Shown here piece after piece: positions 23,280 through 31,958 of a stretch of DNA of 47,187 nucleotides. Position numbers and translations under genes: made by a program. Each line of letters starts with the position of its first letter. Position 1 is the stretch's first letter. The notes under the pieces were generated by a model that was not told the DNA's origin, did no database searches, and worked only from the letters and a program-made list of their open reading frames with translations. Source of the DNA: an uncultured Collinsella sp. (GTDB taxonomy: Bacteria > Actinomycetota > Coriobacteriia > Coriobacteriales > Coriobacteriaceae); the NCBI GenBank assembly GCA_902494245.1, contig CABUSR010000014.1, forward strand, positions 1 to 47,187. The letters are read 5' to 3'.

Positions 23280-25961
23280 CTACTCCTTCTCCACAGCGCG
23301 CATGATCGCCTTGTAGATCTCCATCAACGGAATGATCAGGAAGGCAAGGCCCAGGGCGGCGATAACGCCCTTGAGCTCAAGCGTCACGGGGCCAAAGAAC
23401 ATCTCGGCAAGCGTCGGCTGAACGGTCACGATAACCGTCAGTACCAGCGCCAGCGCGGCAGATGCCCACAGCCACTTGTTCTGCTTCTTCATGCTAAACA
23501 GCGACGCACGACGGCTGCGCATATTGAAGCAGTGGAAGATCTCGACCATGTTGAGCGTGATGAACGCCATCATCACGCCTTCCTCGTCGGCATTGCCGGC
23601 GATCATATCGGCGATGTGGATGTAGCCCATGTCAAAGTACACGCCCACAAAGAAGCTCGCCAGCACCAGCGCGGTGATGATCAGGCCCTGAACCACACAG
23701 TCCAGGCCCATATTGCCGGCAAAGACGCCGTCCTTGGCGTTGCGCGGCTTGCGCTTCATGATGTCACCCTCGGCATCCTCCATGCCCAGCGCGAGCGCGG
23801 GGAAGCAGTCGGTGACCAGGTTCACCCACAGCAGCTGCACCGGCTGGAAGATGGTAAAGCCGATGAGCGTGGCGATAAACACCGAGAACACCTCGGCAAG
23901 GTTAGCCGAAAGCAGGAACTGGATGACCTTGCGGATGTTGTCGTAGATGCGACGGCCCTCTTCGCAAGCACCGATGATGGTGGCGAAGTTGTCGTCGGCA
24001 AGCACCATGTCGGCAACGTTCTTGGTGACGTCGGTACCGGTGATGCCCATGCCCACGCCGATGTCGGCGCGCTTGATGGACGGGGCGTCGTTGACGCCGT
24101 CGCCCGTCATGGCCACGATCTGGTCGCGCGACTTCCAGGCCTCGACGATGCGGGTCTTGTGCTCGGGCTGGACGCGAGCGTACACGCCGTAGTCCTCGAT
24201 GTGCGCGTCGAGCTCCTCGTCGCTCATGCGATCGAGGTCGGCACCGGTGATGGCATGGCTGCGATCGGTGACGATTCCCAGCTGCTTGGCGATGGCCACG
24301 GCGGTGTCGATGTGGTCGCCCGTGATCATGACGGTGCGGATACCGGCGTCATGGGCCTCGCGGATGGCGTCGGCGACCTCGGGGCGGACAGGGTCAATCA
24401 TGCCGGACAGGCCGCAGAAGACCAGGTCATGCTCGAGCGCAGCGGGGCTGCAGTCGCTCGGGACCTCGGTGTAGGTGCGGCTTGCCAGCGCCAACACGCG
24501 CAGGGCCTCGTCGGCCATGGCCTTGTTGGCGGCCACGAGCTCGGCGCGACGCTCCTCGGTCAGCGGGACGACCTTTTCGCCCTCGTAGATATGGGTGCAC
24601 AGGCCGATCACCACGTCGGGCGCGCCCTTGGTGTACTGCTCGTACTCGCCATCCAGGGTCTCGACGACCACGGACATCATCTTGCGGCCCGAGTCGAACG
24701 GGGCCTCGCCCACGCGCGGGTGCTCGGCAGTCAGGCCGGTGAGACCAGCCTTGCCGGCGTCGTTGACGAGCGCACACTCAGTCGGCTCGCCCACGGCCTC
24801 GCCCAGCTCCTCGTCCCACTGGGCATCGGAGCAAAGGGCCATACCTGCCAGGAACTTCTCCTTAGGCGCAGCGAGCTCGTGCTTGACGACGGTCATCTTG
24901 TTCTGGGTAAGGGTGCCGGTCTTGTCGGAGCAGATGGTCTGCGTGCAGCCGAGGGTCTCGACGGCAGAAAGCTTGCGGATAATCGCCTGGCGCTTGGCCA
25001 TCTTGGTCACGCCAAGCGACAGCACGATGGTCACGACGGCGACCAGGCCCTCGGGGATGGCGGCGACGGCAAGCGAGACGGCGACCATAAAGGTGTCGAG
25101 CAGGGCAGTCGGGTCGGTGAGGACGTTGCCCACGCCGTGACGGATGATGTCGACGCCAAAGATGACGACGCAGATGACGATCACCATGATGGTAAGGATG
25201 CGGCTGAGCTCGGCAAGCTTCACCTGCAGCGGCGTAAGCTCTTCCTTGGCCTCGGCCAGGGCGCCGGCGATCTTGCCCATCTCGGTATCCATGCCGGTAC
25301 CGACCACGACGGCGCGGCCGCGGCCGTACACCACGGTAGAGCCCATGTAGCACATGTTCTTGCGGTCGCCGAGCGGCACGTCATCGGTGCCCGCGGCAAG
25401 CTCGATCACGTTGGCGTGCTTCTCTACGGGCACGGACTCGCCGGTGAGTGCAGCCTCTTCGATCTTCATCGTGGCACTCTCGAGCACGCGGCAGTCGGCC
25501 GGAACGGAGTCGCCCGCCTCGAGCATGATCACGTCACCGGGCACGAGCTCGGCGCTCGGCAGGTGCACGAGCTTGCCGTCGCGCAGTACCTTGGACTGCG
25601 CCGCGCTCATCTCCTGCAGGGCCTCGAGGGCTTCTTCGCTCTTGGCTTCCTGGACCACGCCCAGCACCGAGTTGACGATAACGACGAACATGATGATGAC
25701 GACATCGGCAAAGTCGGGCTCGCCCTTGACCATGCCCGTGAGCGCACTGATGACGGCGGCAACGATCAGCATGATGACCATGGGATCGGCCATCTGCTCA
25801 AAGAAACGCTTCCACAGCGGCGTCTTCTCGGCTTCCTCGAGCTTGTTAGGGCCTGTCTTAGCGAGGCGCGACGACGCCTCGTCGTCGCTCAGGCCGAGGT
25901 TCTCATCGACACCTTGGTCGCTGAGCACCTCCGCCGCGGCGGACAGGTATTCCTTTTGCAT
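23280..25961 (-). CDS. P-type Ca2+-transporting ATPase (P2A type)
   Basis: An 893-aa cation pump. The N-terminal cation-ATPase domain is followed by paired helices (M1-M2, ~60-105), TGES (173-176), PEGL in M4 (303-306), the phosphorylated DKTGT (346-350), the hinge GDGVNDAPS, and M5-M10 including SANLAEVFSVF. PEGL and NLAEV favour Ca2+ (or Mn2+) over H+ or Na+/K+ pumps. AGGAGGGG precedes the ATG. The 5' leader folds into two hairpins whose loops can pair and which hide this RBS, suggesting RNA-level control. Monocistronic, with a terminator at 23088-23123. Confidence 0.93.
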   Translation of the reverse strand: MQKEYLSAAAEVLSDQGVDENLGLSDDEASSRLAKTGPNKLEEAEKTPLWKRFFEQMADPMVIMLIVAAVISALTGMVKGEPDFADVVIIMFVVIVNSVLGVVQEAKSEEALEALQEMSAAQSKVLRDGKLVHLPSAELVPGDVIMLEAGDSVPADCRVLESATMKIEEAALTGESVPVEKHANVIELAAGTDDVPLGDRKNMCYMGSTVVYGRGRAVVVGTGMDTEMGKIAGALAEAKEELTPLQVKLAELSRILTIMVIVICVVIFGVDIIRHGVGNVLTDPTALLDTFMVAVSLAVAAIPEGLVAVVTIVLSLGVTKMAKRQAIIRKLSAVETLGCTQTICSDKTGTLTQNKMTVVKHELAAPKEKFLAGMALCSDAQWDEELGEAVGEPTECALVNDAGKAGLTGLTAEHPRVGEAPFDSGRKMMSVVVETLDGEYEQYTKGAPDVVIGLCTHIYEGEKVVPLTEERRAELVAANKAMADEALRVLALASRTYTEVPSDCSPAALEHDLVFCGLSGMIDPVRPEVADAIREAHDAGIRTVMITGDHIDTAVAIAKQLGIVTDRSHAITGADLDRMSDEELDAHIEDYGVYARVQPEHKTRIVEAWKSRDQIVAMTGDGVNDAPSIKRADIGVGMGITGTDVTKNVADMVLADDNFATIIGACEEGRRIYDNIRKVIQFLLSANLAEVFSVFIATLIGFTIFQPVQLLWVNLVTDCFPALALGMEDAEGDIMKRKPRNAKDGVFAGNMGLDCVVQGLIITALVLASFFVGVYFDMGYIHIADMIAGNADEEGVMMAFITLNMVEIFHCFNMRSRRASLFSMKKQNKWLWASAALALVLTVIVTVQPTLAEMFFGPVTLELKGVIAALGLAFLIIPLMEIYKAIMRAVEKE

Positions 25962-25968
25962 ATAGAGT

Positions 25969-26070
25969 CCCCTCCTGGGATTCGGGCCACTCAGCAGATT
26001 GATGCCCGATCATAATTCCCAGGAGAAGGGCAAGGGCTCATCAAGGCTGCCGTGCTGAGCGGCAGTTGAT
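25969..26070 (-). promoter_or_regulatory. Structured 5' leader with kissing loops and a sequestered RBS
   Basis: Hairpin 1: ATCAA/TTGAT plus CTGCCG/CGGCAG (26040-26052 with 26060-26070), loop 26053-26059, RNA CUCAGCA. Hairpin 2: 9-bp CTCCTGGGA/TCCCAGGAG (26017-26025 with 25972-25980) plus 5-bp CGGGC/GCCCG (26004-26008 with 25983-25987), loop 25988-26003 containing RNA UGCUGAG (25990-25996). The loops are perfectly complementary over 7 nt, and hairpin 2 contains the Ca-ATPase RBS. An alternative helix, 26034-26044 with 25999-26007, would break both hairpins. No known riboswitch consensus was recognised. Of the gene-free 25962-26402, the remainder holds the pyk promoter. Confidence 0.6.
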
Positions 26071-26292
26071 AGTGGAGCTATGGTACCCCAAAGCAACGCG
26101 TCTAGCCAAAACAATCCATTTGGAAATATGGTCCATAAGCAACGGTGCAGACCGTGTGATGCTCAATACTGATAAAACGTTTTTTCTTCGGCGCATCATC
26201 AAATTGAAATATCGCCCAGATAGCAGCGGTTAGAACGGTTGGTAAAGTTTTTGCATATACCGTTTTTCCGCAAAAAATGAACTTCTAATTCG

Positions 26293-26339
26293 GCATACGG
26301 TCGATTTTTTGGGGTATGCGGACGCCATTTCGTTATAAT
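26293..26339 (+). promoter_or_regulatory. Promoter of pyk with flanking inverted repeat
   Basis: A perfect -10 TATAAT lies at 26334-26339. The -35 (26311-26316) is poor. GCATAC (26293-26298) and GTATGC (26314-26319) form an inverted repeat that overlaps the -35 region, a possible operator. The transcript would have a ~55-nt leader. Confidence 0.6.
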
Positions 26340-26402
26340 CAACTCGGTTTTATTTCTTATGGTTTATCTATCAGCGCAAGACGATGTCAGATGGAGGTCT
26401 GA

Positions 26403-27863
26403 ATGTACAAGCGCACTAAGATTGTATGCACCATGGGTCCCGCCTGCGATAGCGACGAGACCATCCGCGAGATGATCAAGGCGGGCATGAACGTCGCCCG
26501 TTTTAACTTCTCGCACGGCTCCTACGACGAGCACCACGGTCGCATCGAGCGCGTCCGTCGTATTTCCAAGGAGCTCGGTATGCCCGTCGGCATCCTGCTC
26601 GACACCAAGGGCCCCGAGGTCCGCACCGGCCTTCTGGTCGATGGCAAGAAGGTTGCCGTCAAGACCGGCGATAAGATCGTCGTCACCGCTCAGCCCACGA
26701 CCGAGGATTTCCACGGCACCGCTGAGCACATCTCCCTCGACTACCTGGCTCTGCCCTCCGAGGTCGAGAAGGGCTCCCTCATCCTGATCGATGACGGCCT
26801 GGTTGCCCTCGAGGTCGAGTCCGTCGACGGCCAGGACATGACCTGCGTCGTCAAGAACGACGGCCTGATCGGCGAGCGCAAGGGCGTCAACATGCCCAAC
26901 GTCAATATCTCGCTGCCCGCCATCACCGAGCGCGATCGTCAGGACATCCTCTTTGGCCTGACCGAGAACATCGACTACATTGCCGCTTCCTTCATCCGTG
27001 ACGGCGAGTCCGTCCGCGGCATCCGCGAGCTTTGCCGCGAGAACGGTGGCGAGCACGTGACGATCTTCCCGAAGATCGAGTGCGCCCTGGGCGTTGAGAA
27101 CTTCGACGAGATCCTCGAGGCTTCCGACGGCATCATGGTCGCCCGTGGCGACCTGGGCATCGAGATCAAGCCCGAGCTCGTTCCGCACATCCAGAAGGAG
27201 ATCATCGCCAAGTGCAACGCGGCCTACAAGCCCGTTATCACCGCTACGCAGATGCTCGACTCCATGCAGCAGAACCCGCGCCCGACGCGCGCCGAGGTTG
27301 CCGACGTTGCTAACGCCATCTACGACGGCACCGACGCCGTTATGCTGTCCGGCGAGTCCGCTGCCGGTAAGTACCCGGTCGAGGCCGTCAAGATGCAGGC
27401 CAGCATTGCTCTCGAGACTGAGAAGTACCTCCCGGCTCACGCTCCGCTCGAGGTTCCGGCTGACGCTCACGGCACCCGCGTCGTCAACAACGTTGTGGGT
27501 ATGTCCGCTGTGAACATGGCTACCACCGTTGGCGCCAAGTGCATCACCGTGCCGACGACCACCGGTCGTACCGCTCGCCTGATCTCGCACTTCCGTCCCA
27601 ACATGCCGATCTGCGCGTTCTCCCGCCACGAGTGGGCCGTCCAGCAGATGATTATGTACTGGGGCGTTATCCCGCACCAGGCCGAGATTACCCAGGGCAC
27701 CGTCAACGGCACGATCGTCAAGGCGATCGAGACCGCTAAGGAGCTCGGCTACGTCGAGGCCGGCGATCTGACCGTCGCCACCGCCGGCGACCCCCGCATG
27801 AGCGTCCAGCTCGAGGACAAGGTCTCCTCGACCAACGTCGCTTACGTCGCTCAGGTGCGCTAA
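26403..27863 (+). CDS. pyk: Pyruvate kinase
   Basis: A 486-aa glycolytic enzyme (PEP + ADP to pyruvate + ATP). KIVCTMGPA, NFSHGSYDEH, the LLDTKGPEVRTG block, FPKIEC (catalytic Lys), MVARGDLGIEI and TATQMLDSM are all present in order: barrel, inserted B domain, then C domain. The extra C-terminal PEP-utiliser-like domain found in Bacillus-type enzymes is absent. GGAGG lies 5 nt upstream of the ATG. Strong C-ending codon choice fits high expression. Monocistronic between a TATAAT promoter and a strong terminator. Confidence 0.97.
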   Translation: MYKRTKIVCTMGPACDSDETIREMIKAGMNVARFNFSHGSYDEHHGRIERVRRISKELGMPVGILLDTKGPEVRTGLLVDGKKVAVKTGDKIVVTAQPTTEDFHGTAEHISLDYLALPSEVEKGSLILIDDGLVALEVESVDGQDMTCVVKNDGLIGERKGVNMPNVNISLPAITERDRQDILFGLTENIDYIAASFIRDGESVRGIRELCRENGGEHVTIFPKIECALGVENFDEILEASDGIMVARGDLGIEIKPELVPHIQKEIIAKCNAAYKPVITATQMLDSMQQNPRPTRAEVADVANAIYDGTDAVMLSGESAAGKYPVEAVKMQASIALETEKYLPAHAPLEVPADAHGTRVVNNVVGMSAVNMATTVGAKCITVPTTTGRTARLISHFRPNMPICAFSRHEWAVQQMIMYWGVIPHQAEITQGTVNGTIVKAIETAKELGYVEAGDLTVATAGDPRMSVQLEDKVSSTNVAYVAQVR

Positions 27864-27891
27864 ATCGTACTTGCAAGCACACTTGCATTGC

Positions 27892-27929
27892 AAAGGGCCC
27901 GGAAGGCATTGCCTTCCGGGCCCTTTTTT
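27892..27929 (+). terminator. Terminator of pyk
   Basis: A 16-bp perfect stem (27892-27907 with 27911-27926) followed by TTTTTT. The next 135 bp to 28066 show nothing I can assign. Confidence 0.93.
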
Positions 27930-28066
27930 AAGACCTTCTTCATATGCTGCTTCATCGATTTGCGTTCAGTCGCAAGCCTCTCCGATGCCGAGCGCACCAC
28001 CGAAGATGCCCTGTGACGGGAGCCGTTGGTCAATTGGGATGAACTGTTCGCCGTCAAGCCGGCCGG

Positions 28067-28915
28067 CTAGCAGCTAGCGATCAGAGGGACTGCGGGGACG
28101 TCAGAAGCGGCAACGCGAGCCGCAAAGCCCGCCTCGGTCAGCTCGATCACCTCGGTAAACGTCGCGTCGAAGAACTCCTCGGTCAGCAGGCGGTATGGCG
28201 GATGGTCGGGCTCACCGGGGTTTTCTCGCACGATCTCGTGCATAACGCCGATGGTCTTGAGCACATACTCCTTATGGATGGGATACTGCCCAAAACGCGT
28301 CGCCGCAGTATACAGGCGATCGGTCGCGCGCGGAATCGAAACAATGCCGAGCGTCTTGCCGAACCAGTCAAAGTCGCCTTGCTTTTTAATGCGGAACTCC
28401 TCGCACGGCTTGCCGCCGTGCGCCTCCAGGTACTGATTCACGCGCGTATTCCATACGGTATCGGCCACCAGATGCGACCAGACACCCAGTGTCAAATCGA
28501 GCAACGACTGCGCCACATCTTCGGACGCAAGCGAGAACTCACGAGCGCCGGGACCGACAACCGGCTCGGCATCCTTGTAGCGCTGGGGATAGTGCACGCG
28601 GTTCAGTCGCTCGCGTTCCTCGATAATCGAGGTCGCCGCGGCTGGCGCACCGGTGGGCGAACTTTTAAGCAACGGTGCCACATAGGTATCCCAGAACTCA
28701 TGCTCACGAGGCTTAGGGATAGGCTCGGGCTTTGCAAAGTGCGTAATGCGGTACGGGATGGGATCGGCGATGCCAGGGACCATATAGCCCACGAAGATAT
28801 CCGGAACCACGCAGCCAAACAAAAAGGCATTGCGGTCGCGCACGCTATTGGCAAGCGCACCAGTGCGCTCCAGCAAACGCTCCGTCTGAGCGATATGAAT
28901 GTTCCAGCTTGGCAT
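28067..28915 (-). CDS. Zinc-dependent phospholipase C family protein
   Basis: A 282-aa protein of the zinc-dependent phospholipase C/GPLD1-like domain family. Likely zinc ligands are W3 and H6 in MPSWNIHIA, D in VVPDIFVGY, H in RITHF, and HLVAD in LTLGVWSHLVADTVWN. No signal peptide is visible, unlike secreted clostridial phospholipases, so the substrate and location are uncertain. ATG at 28915 (GGGGGTGG upstream) is preferred over ATG 28927. Convergent with pyk and separate from the transporter operon upstream. Confidence 0.82.
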   Translation of the reverse strand: MPSWNIHIAQTERLLERTGALANSVRDRNAFLFGCVVPDIFVGYMVPGIADPIPYRITHFAKPEPIPKPREHEFWDTYVAPLLKSSPTGAPAAATSIIEERERLNRVHYPQRYKDAEPVVGPGAREFSLASEDVAQSLLDLTLGVWSHLVADTVWNTRVNQYLEAHGGKPCEEFRIKKQGDFDWFGKTLGIVSIPRATDRLYTAATRFGQYPIHKEYVLKTIGVMHEIVRENPGEPDHPPYRLLTEEFFDATFTEVIELTEAGFAARVAASDVPAVPLIASC

Positions 28916-28995
28916 AGCCACCCCCATAAAAAACCTGGATAACTATACCATCACGGCAAAGCCGCGCGGACGGCTACGCACGCTCTACGCAGCAA

Positions 28996-29784
28996 CTAGT
29001 CCGTAGCACCGCTTTCGGTTCCATACGACGACGAAGACGCCTCGACCACATGGTGATATCGATCGATATAGATTGCACGGGCACCCAGGCGTCGCACCAA
29101 ATCCTGGTGATGCGTGCTCATCAAGACCGTCTTACCCGCCGCGACGTAGACCAGCAAGAAGTTGACCACGATGTCGCATGAATCCTCGTCGAGCCCATTG
29201 GTGGGCTCATCGAGCACTAGGATATCGGGATTCATCGATACGACTGCCGCCAGCGCCACACGCTTCTTTTGCCCACCCGAAAGCTGATAGGGAGAGGCAT
29301 CGACCAGATCGGCAACCTGGAACAGCTCCATGGCATCGCGGACGCGGCGCTCGAGCTCGTCTGCCGGCAGCCCCATTTGAGCCGGTCCAAAAGCGACCTC
29401 CTCACCGACCGTGGCGCAGAACAGCTGGGCATCGGCGTTTTGGAATACGAAGCCTACGCGCTGGTGGAACTTCTGAGCAGCAGCAGAATCCTTCAGATAC
29501 GCCGCATCGACCACGCGTCCGTCAAACAGGTATGCGCCGGCATCCGCGAGCTCAAGGCCGTTGATAAGACGCATGATTGTCGTCTTGCCGCAGCCGTTGG
29601 GACCGAGCAGAGCAACGAGCTCCCCACGGTCCACCTGCAGTGAAACGCCATCGACGACTGTATGGCCCGCATAGGAGAACACCACGTCGCGCAGCTCGAT
29701 GAGCGGCGCGACCTCGGCGCCGCACGCACCGTTCGTGCCCGCCGCACTATTCATATCGATCGTCAAAACGTCGCCCTTCCCCAT
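28996..29784 (-). CDS. cbiO: Cobalt/nickel ECF transporter ATPase CbiO
   Basis: A 262-aa ABC ATPase: Walker A GPNGCGKTT, Q-loop FQNADAQLF, signature LSGGQKKR, Walker B DILVLDEPTNGLD and a switch histidine in STHHQD. It energises the CbiMQO complex. ATG at 29784 (GGGG 6 nt upstream) is the best start of three in-frame ATGs (29790, 29784, 29754). It ends the operon, 28 bp after cbiQ. Confidence 0.93.
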   Translation of the reverse strand: MGKGDVLTIDMNSAAGTNGACGAEVAPLIELRDVVFSYAGHTVVDGVSLQVDRGELVALLGPNGCGKTTIMRLINGLELADAGAYLFDGRVVDAAYLKDSAAAQKFHQRVGFVFQNADAQLFCATVGEEVAFGPAQMGLPADELERRVRDAMELFQVADLVDASPYQLSGGQKKRVALAAVVSMNPDILVLDEPTNGLDEDSCDIVVNFLLVYVAAGKTVLMSTHHQDLVRRLGARAIYIDRYHHVVEASSSSYGTESGATD

Positions 29785-29812
29785 TTGCATCCCCAGCCGG
29801 AACCAGCAGCGC

Positions 29813-30655
29813 CTACAGCACGGCGCACAACACTGCCAGCAGCGCCACGCCGGCCGCATAGACCGCATCGCGCCAGCCAAGCCCGGCGCGCGCGGGCGCC
29901 GGATACACACCGGCAAACCCACGGCAGAGCATGGCCTCGTCCATCGCATGGCTGCATTCCATCGCCTTGATAAACGTCATGCCCATGATACCCGCGACCG
30001 AGTCGGTGCGCGAAAACCCCTCAGGCGCGCGACCCACACTGCGCAGCATGACCGATTCGCACAGATCGTGCGCCGTGCGTCCCAGCACCTCGATATGCTT
30101 GAGTGCCATATCAAACGTAAAGATAACTTCGTCGGGTAGATGCAGCATCTTGAGCGCCGCCGACATGCGGCTCCAGGTGAGTGTCCACGAAACGCCCAGC
30201 ACGAGCGACACGTTAATGAACGTCTTGAGCGCAATTTTGAGCATGGCGCCCGTAGCGGAAGCGCCCAGCAGCAGGGCAGGCAGCGCCAGAACCACTGCGA
30301 GCCCCGCAGCGCCAAGCGCCGGCACAAAGGTTGCCCGCAGCCCGCGTACGGGGCGCACGGCAACGAGCACCAGCGCGATAGCCGCCATCAACATGAGGTA
30401 CAGCGGGCTCTGCGTCAGACACACGCATAGAACGCAGACGAACATCCCCACCAGGCGCACCGGAGCCGAAACGCAAGAAAGGGCGCGGTCGACCATCGAC
30501 CCGCCCTCGTGCGCGCCCCCACCCAGGCGAACCCGCTCAAGCAGGCTCGCCAGGTGCAGGACGTTCTTTTGCATCACACGATGCCGAGCCCCCACGGGCT
30601 CGTATCGCTCCTCGGCCGCAAGCCAGCTAGGCAGCTCGGCTATTGCCATGAGCAC
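29813..30655 (-). CDS. cbiQ: Cobalt/nickel ECF transporter T component CbiQ
   Basis: A 280-aa membrane protein with about five to six helices (e.g. PVRLVGMFVCVLCVCLTQSP and LYLMLMAAIALVLVAV) and a cytosolic C-terminal region. That region holds LRSVG and the coupling motif LCRGFAG (about 250), which contacts CbiO. GTG at 30655 has AAGGA at good spacing; ATG at 30649 is an alternative. It overlaps the end of cbiM by 29 nt. Confidence 0.92.
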   Translation of the reverse strand: MLMAIAELPSWLAAEERYEPVGARHRVMQKNVLHLASLLERVRLGGGAHEGGSMVDRALSCVSAPVRLVGMFVCVLCVCLTQSPLYLMLMAAIALVLVAVRPVRGLRATFVPALGAAGLAVVLALPALLLGASATGAMLKIALKTFINVSLVLGVSWTLTWSRMSAALKMLHLPDEVIFTFDMALKHIEVLGRTAHDLCESVMLRSVGRAPEGFSRTDSVAGIMGMTFIKAMECSHAMDEAMLCRGFAGVYPAPARAGLGWRDAVYAAGVALLAVLCAVL

Positions 30656-31712
30656 CGCTTTCCTTAACCGTCAGCGAGATCAGACGGAATGCGATGGTGA
30701 GCACCGCCACGCCAATCACACCGGAAAGGATATACATGGCAGCCTGGCCGGCAAAGCCAAGGCCTTGCTCCTCGGAATAGGCCTGCAGATAATCGCCCGT
30801 GGGCAGGGCATCGGCAAAGGTCGGAGCATCGAGACCGACCGAAGTCTGCAGGCTGTCGTCGCCAGCCTCCTGAACGGCGGTCGCGGCGCCCTCGGCGTCC
30901 CACTCACCCCAAGCGTCACCCGTGGCCAGCAGGCCCAGCGGCGTGGCCACGACAAGCACGGCAACCAAGATGAGCGTGGGGACCAGCGAGGTCTTCTTGG
31001 CAGCAGCGCCCTCGGCAGCAAGCTGGCCATCGACGGCCTCGGGCCCGACGATAATGCTCGGCGCCGTCTTCTTAATGAAACCGTAGATGGCGGCCGTCGC
31101 CACGCCCTCGATCACGCCGGCAACCAACATATGCGGGATCAACATGGCCGGAATAGCCACGGACAGCGGGAAGGGGCAGTACAGCGGCGCGCCCGAAGCG
31201 TTGGTAAAGAGCATCGGCTGAATACCAAACTCGATTGCCGCGCACAGGGCCGCCAGGCACAGGCCGACCCAACCGCTCACGATGGCAGAAATCGAGGTGC
31301 CCCAGCTCTTGTCGTGCAGACGGCTGTTGAGCGCACGGAACACGATAGCAGCGACAAACGGCAACACAAAGGCCATGTTAAAGCAGTTGGCGCCAAACGA
31401 CAGAACACCGCCGTCGCCAAACAGCAGCGCCTGCAGCGCCAGCGCAACCGAGACAGCGATAGCCGCGGCCTCGGGGCCTAGCAGCAGCGCAATGAGCGCG
31501 CCGCCGACGGCGTGACCTGTGGTGCCGCCGGGCAGCGGCACATTGAACATCATAAGCAGGAAGGAGAACGCGGCGCAGATGCCCAGGAAAGCCATGTGCT
31601 CGCGATCGAGCGTGGCGCGCACTTTCTTGATGCAGTGAACCCAAACAGGCACCATCGCCACTGCCATGACGGCATCGGTCTGCGGGGACAGATAATTATC
31701 TGGAATGTGCAT
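30627..31712 (-). CDS. cbiM: CbiM substrate-binding component fused to a PDGLE/CbiN-like domain
   Basis: A 361-aa protein. The N-terminus MHIPDNYLS is the CbiM/NikM signature; His2 binds Co2+/Ni2+ near the free N-terminus. Six to seven helices follow, with PLPGGTTGHAVGG and FGDGGVLSFGANCFNMAF. After residue ~235 comes a separate module: a helix (LVPTLILVAVLVVATPLGLLATG), an extracytoplasmic loop and a last helix. This is the CbiN/NikN-like part, present here as a fusion. It starts the operon, about 58 bp downstream of a 28-bp palindrome that probably controls it. Confidence 0.92.
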   Translation of the reverse strand: MHIPDNYLSPQTDAVMAVAMVPVWVHCIKKVRATLDREHMAFLGICAAFSFLLMMFNVPLPGGTTGHAVGGALIALLLGPEAAAIAVSVALALQALLFGDGGVLSFGANCFNMAFVLPFVAAIVFRALNSRLHDKSWGTSISAIVSGWVGLCLAALCAAIEFGIQPMLFTNASGAPLYCPFPLSVAIPAMLIPHMLVAGVIEGVATAAIYGFIKKTAPSIIVGPEAVDGQLAAEGAAAKKTSLVPTLILVAVLVVATPLGLLATGDAWGEWDAEGAATAVQEAGDDSLQTSVGLDAPTFADALPTGDYLQAYSEEQGLGFAGQAAMYILSGVIGVAVLTIAFRLISLTVKESGAHGNSRAA

Positions 31713-31769
31713 GCACGCCTCCCGGTTATCGGCGCACGGAATTGCAACGCCGTTTGAATCACCTTTCCA

Positions 31770-31797
31770 GTGTTACGTAATGTCAGATTCGTAACAC
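31770..31797. promoter_or_regulatory. Palindromic operator upstream of cbiMQO
   Basis: GTGTTACG and CGTAACAC are perfect 8-bp inverted arms separated by 12 bp, centred ~70 bp before the cbiM start. Long, widely spaced arms are typical of NikR-type dimeric-tetrameric metal repressors, but the arm sequence is not the enterobacterial NikR one. No cobalamin-riboswitch core was seen. Confidence 0.6.
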
Positions 31798-31811
31798 GAC
31801 GCGGGCTATCA

Positions 31812-31850
31812 TAGCAAAACGGCGCACTGCCGACAAAGCAGCACGCCGTT
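31812..31850 (-). terminator. Terminator of pheT
   Basis: Minus-strand hairpin AACGGCG...CGCCGTT (31818-31850, with an inner CTGC/GCAG pair) followed by TTTTGCTAT, ~110 bp after the pheT stop. Confidence 0.6.
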
Positions 31851-31958
31851 ATGTAATGCGCGTGTCATATATGCAGGCTCAACGGTGCCTTATACCGGGC
31901 ATAGCAGTCACGTAGGACTCGGCAGCAGCCACCGCTGACCCATACCCCAGCGCAGGAC

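Noticed and set aside
23532..26015. 827-aa open frame on the plus strand over the ATPase gene
   Set aside because: It is the antisense shadow of a strongly supported P-type ATPase: Asp/His/Gly-rich, no domain, and no RBS. Long antisense frames are common in G+C-rich DNA.
25969..26070. Known metal riboswitch (M-box, yybP-ykoY, NiCo)
   Set aside because: The conserved loop sequences of these classes were not found; the structure instead has a 7-nt loop-loop match. A covariance-model scan would settle this.
26364..27893. 509-aa open frame antisense to pyk
   Set aside because: Low-complexity mirror of the biased pyk codons with no recognisable motif; the plus-strand pyk is certain.
31713..31958. 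Cobalamin riboswitch before cbiM
   Set aside because: No B12-box-like core seen; a palindromic protein operator is the better explanation.
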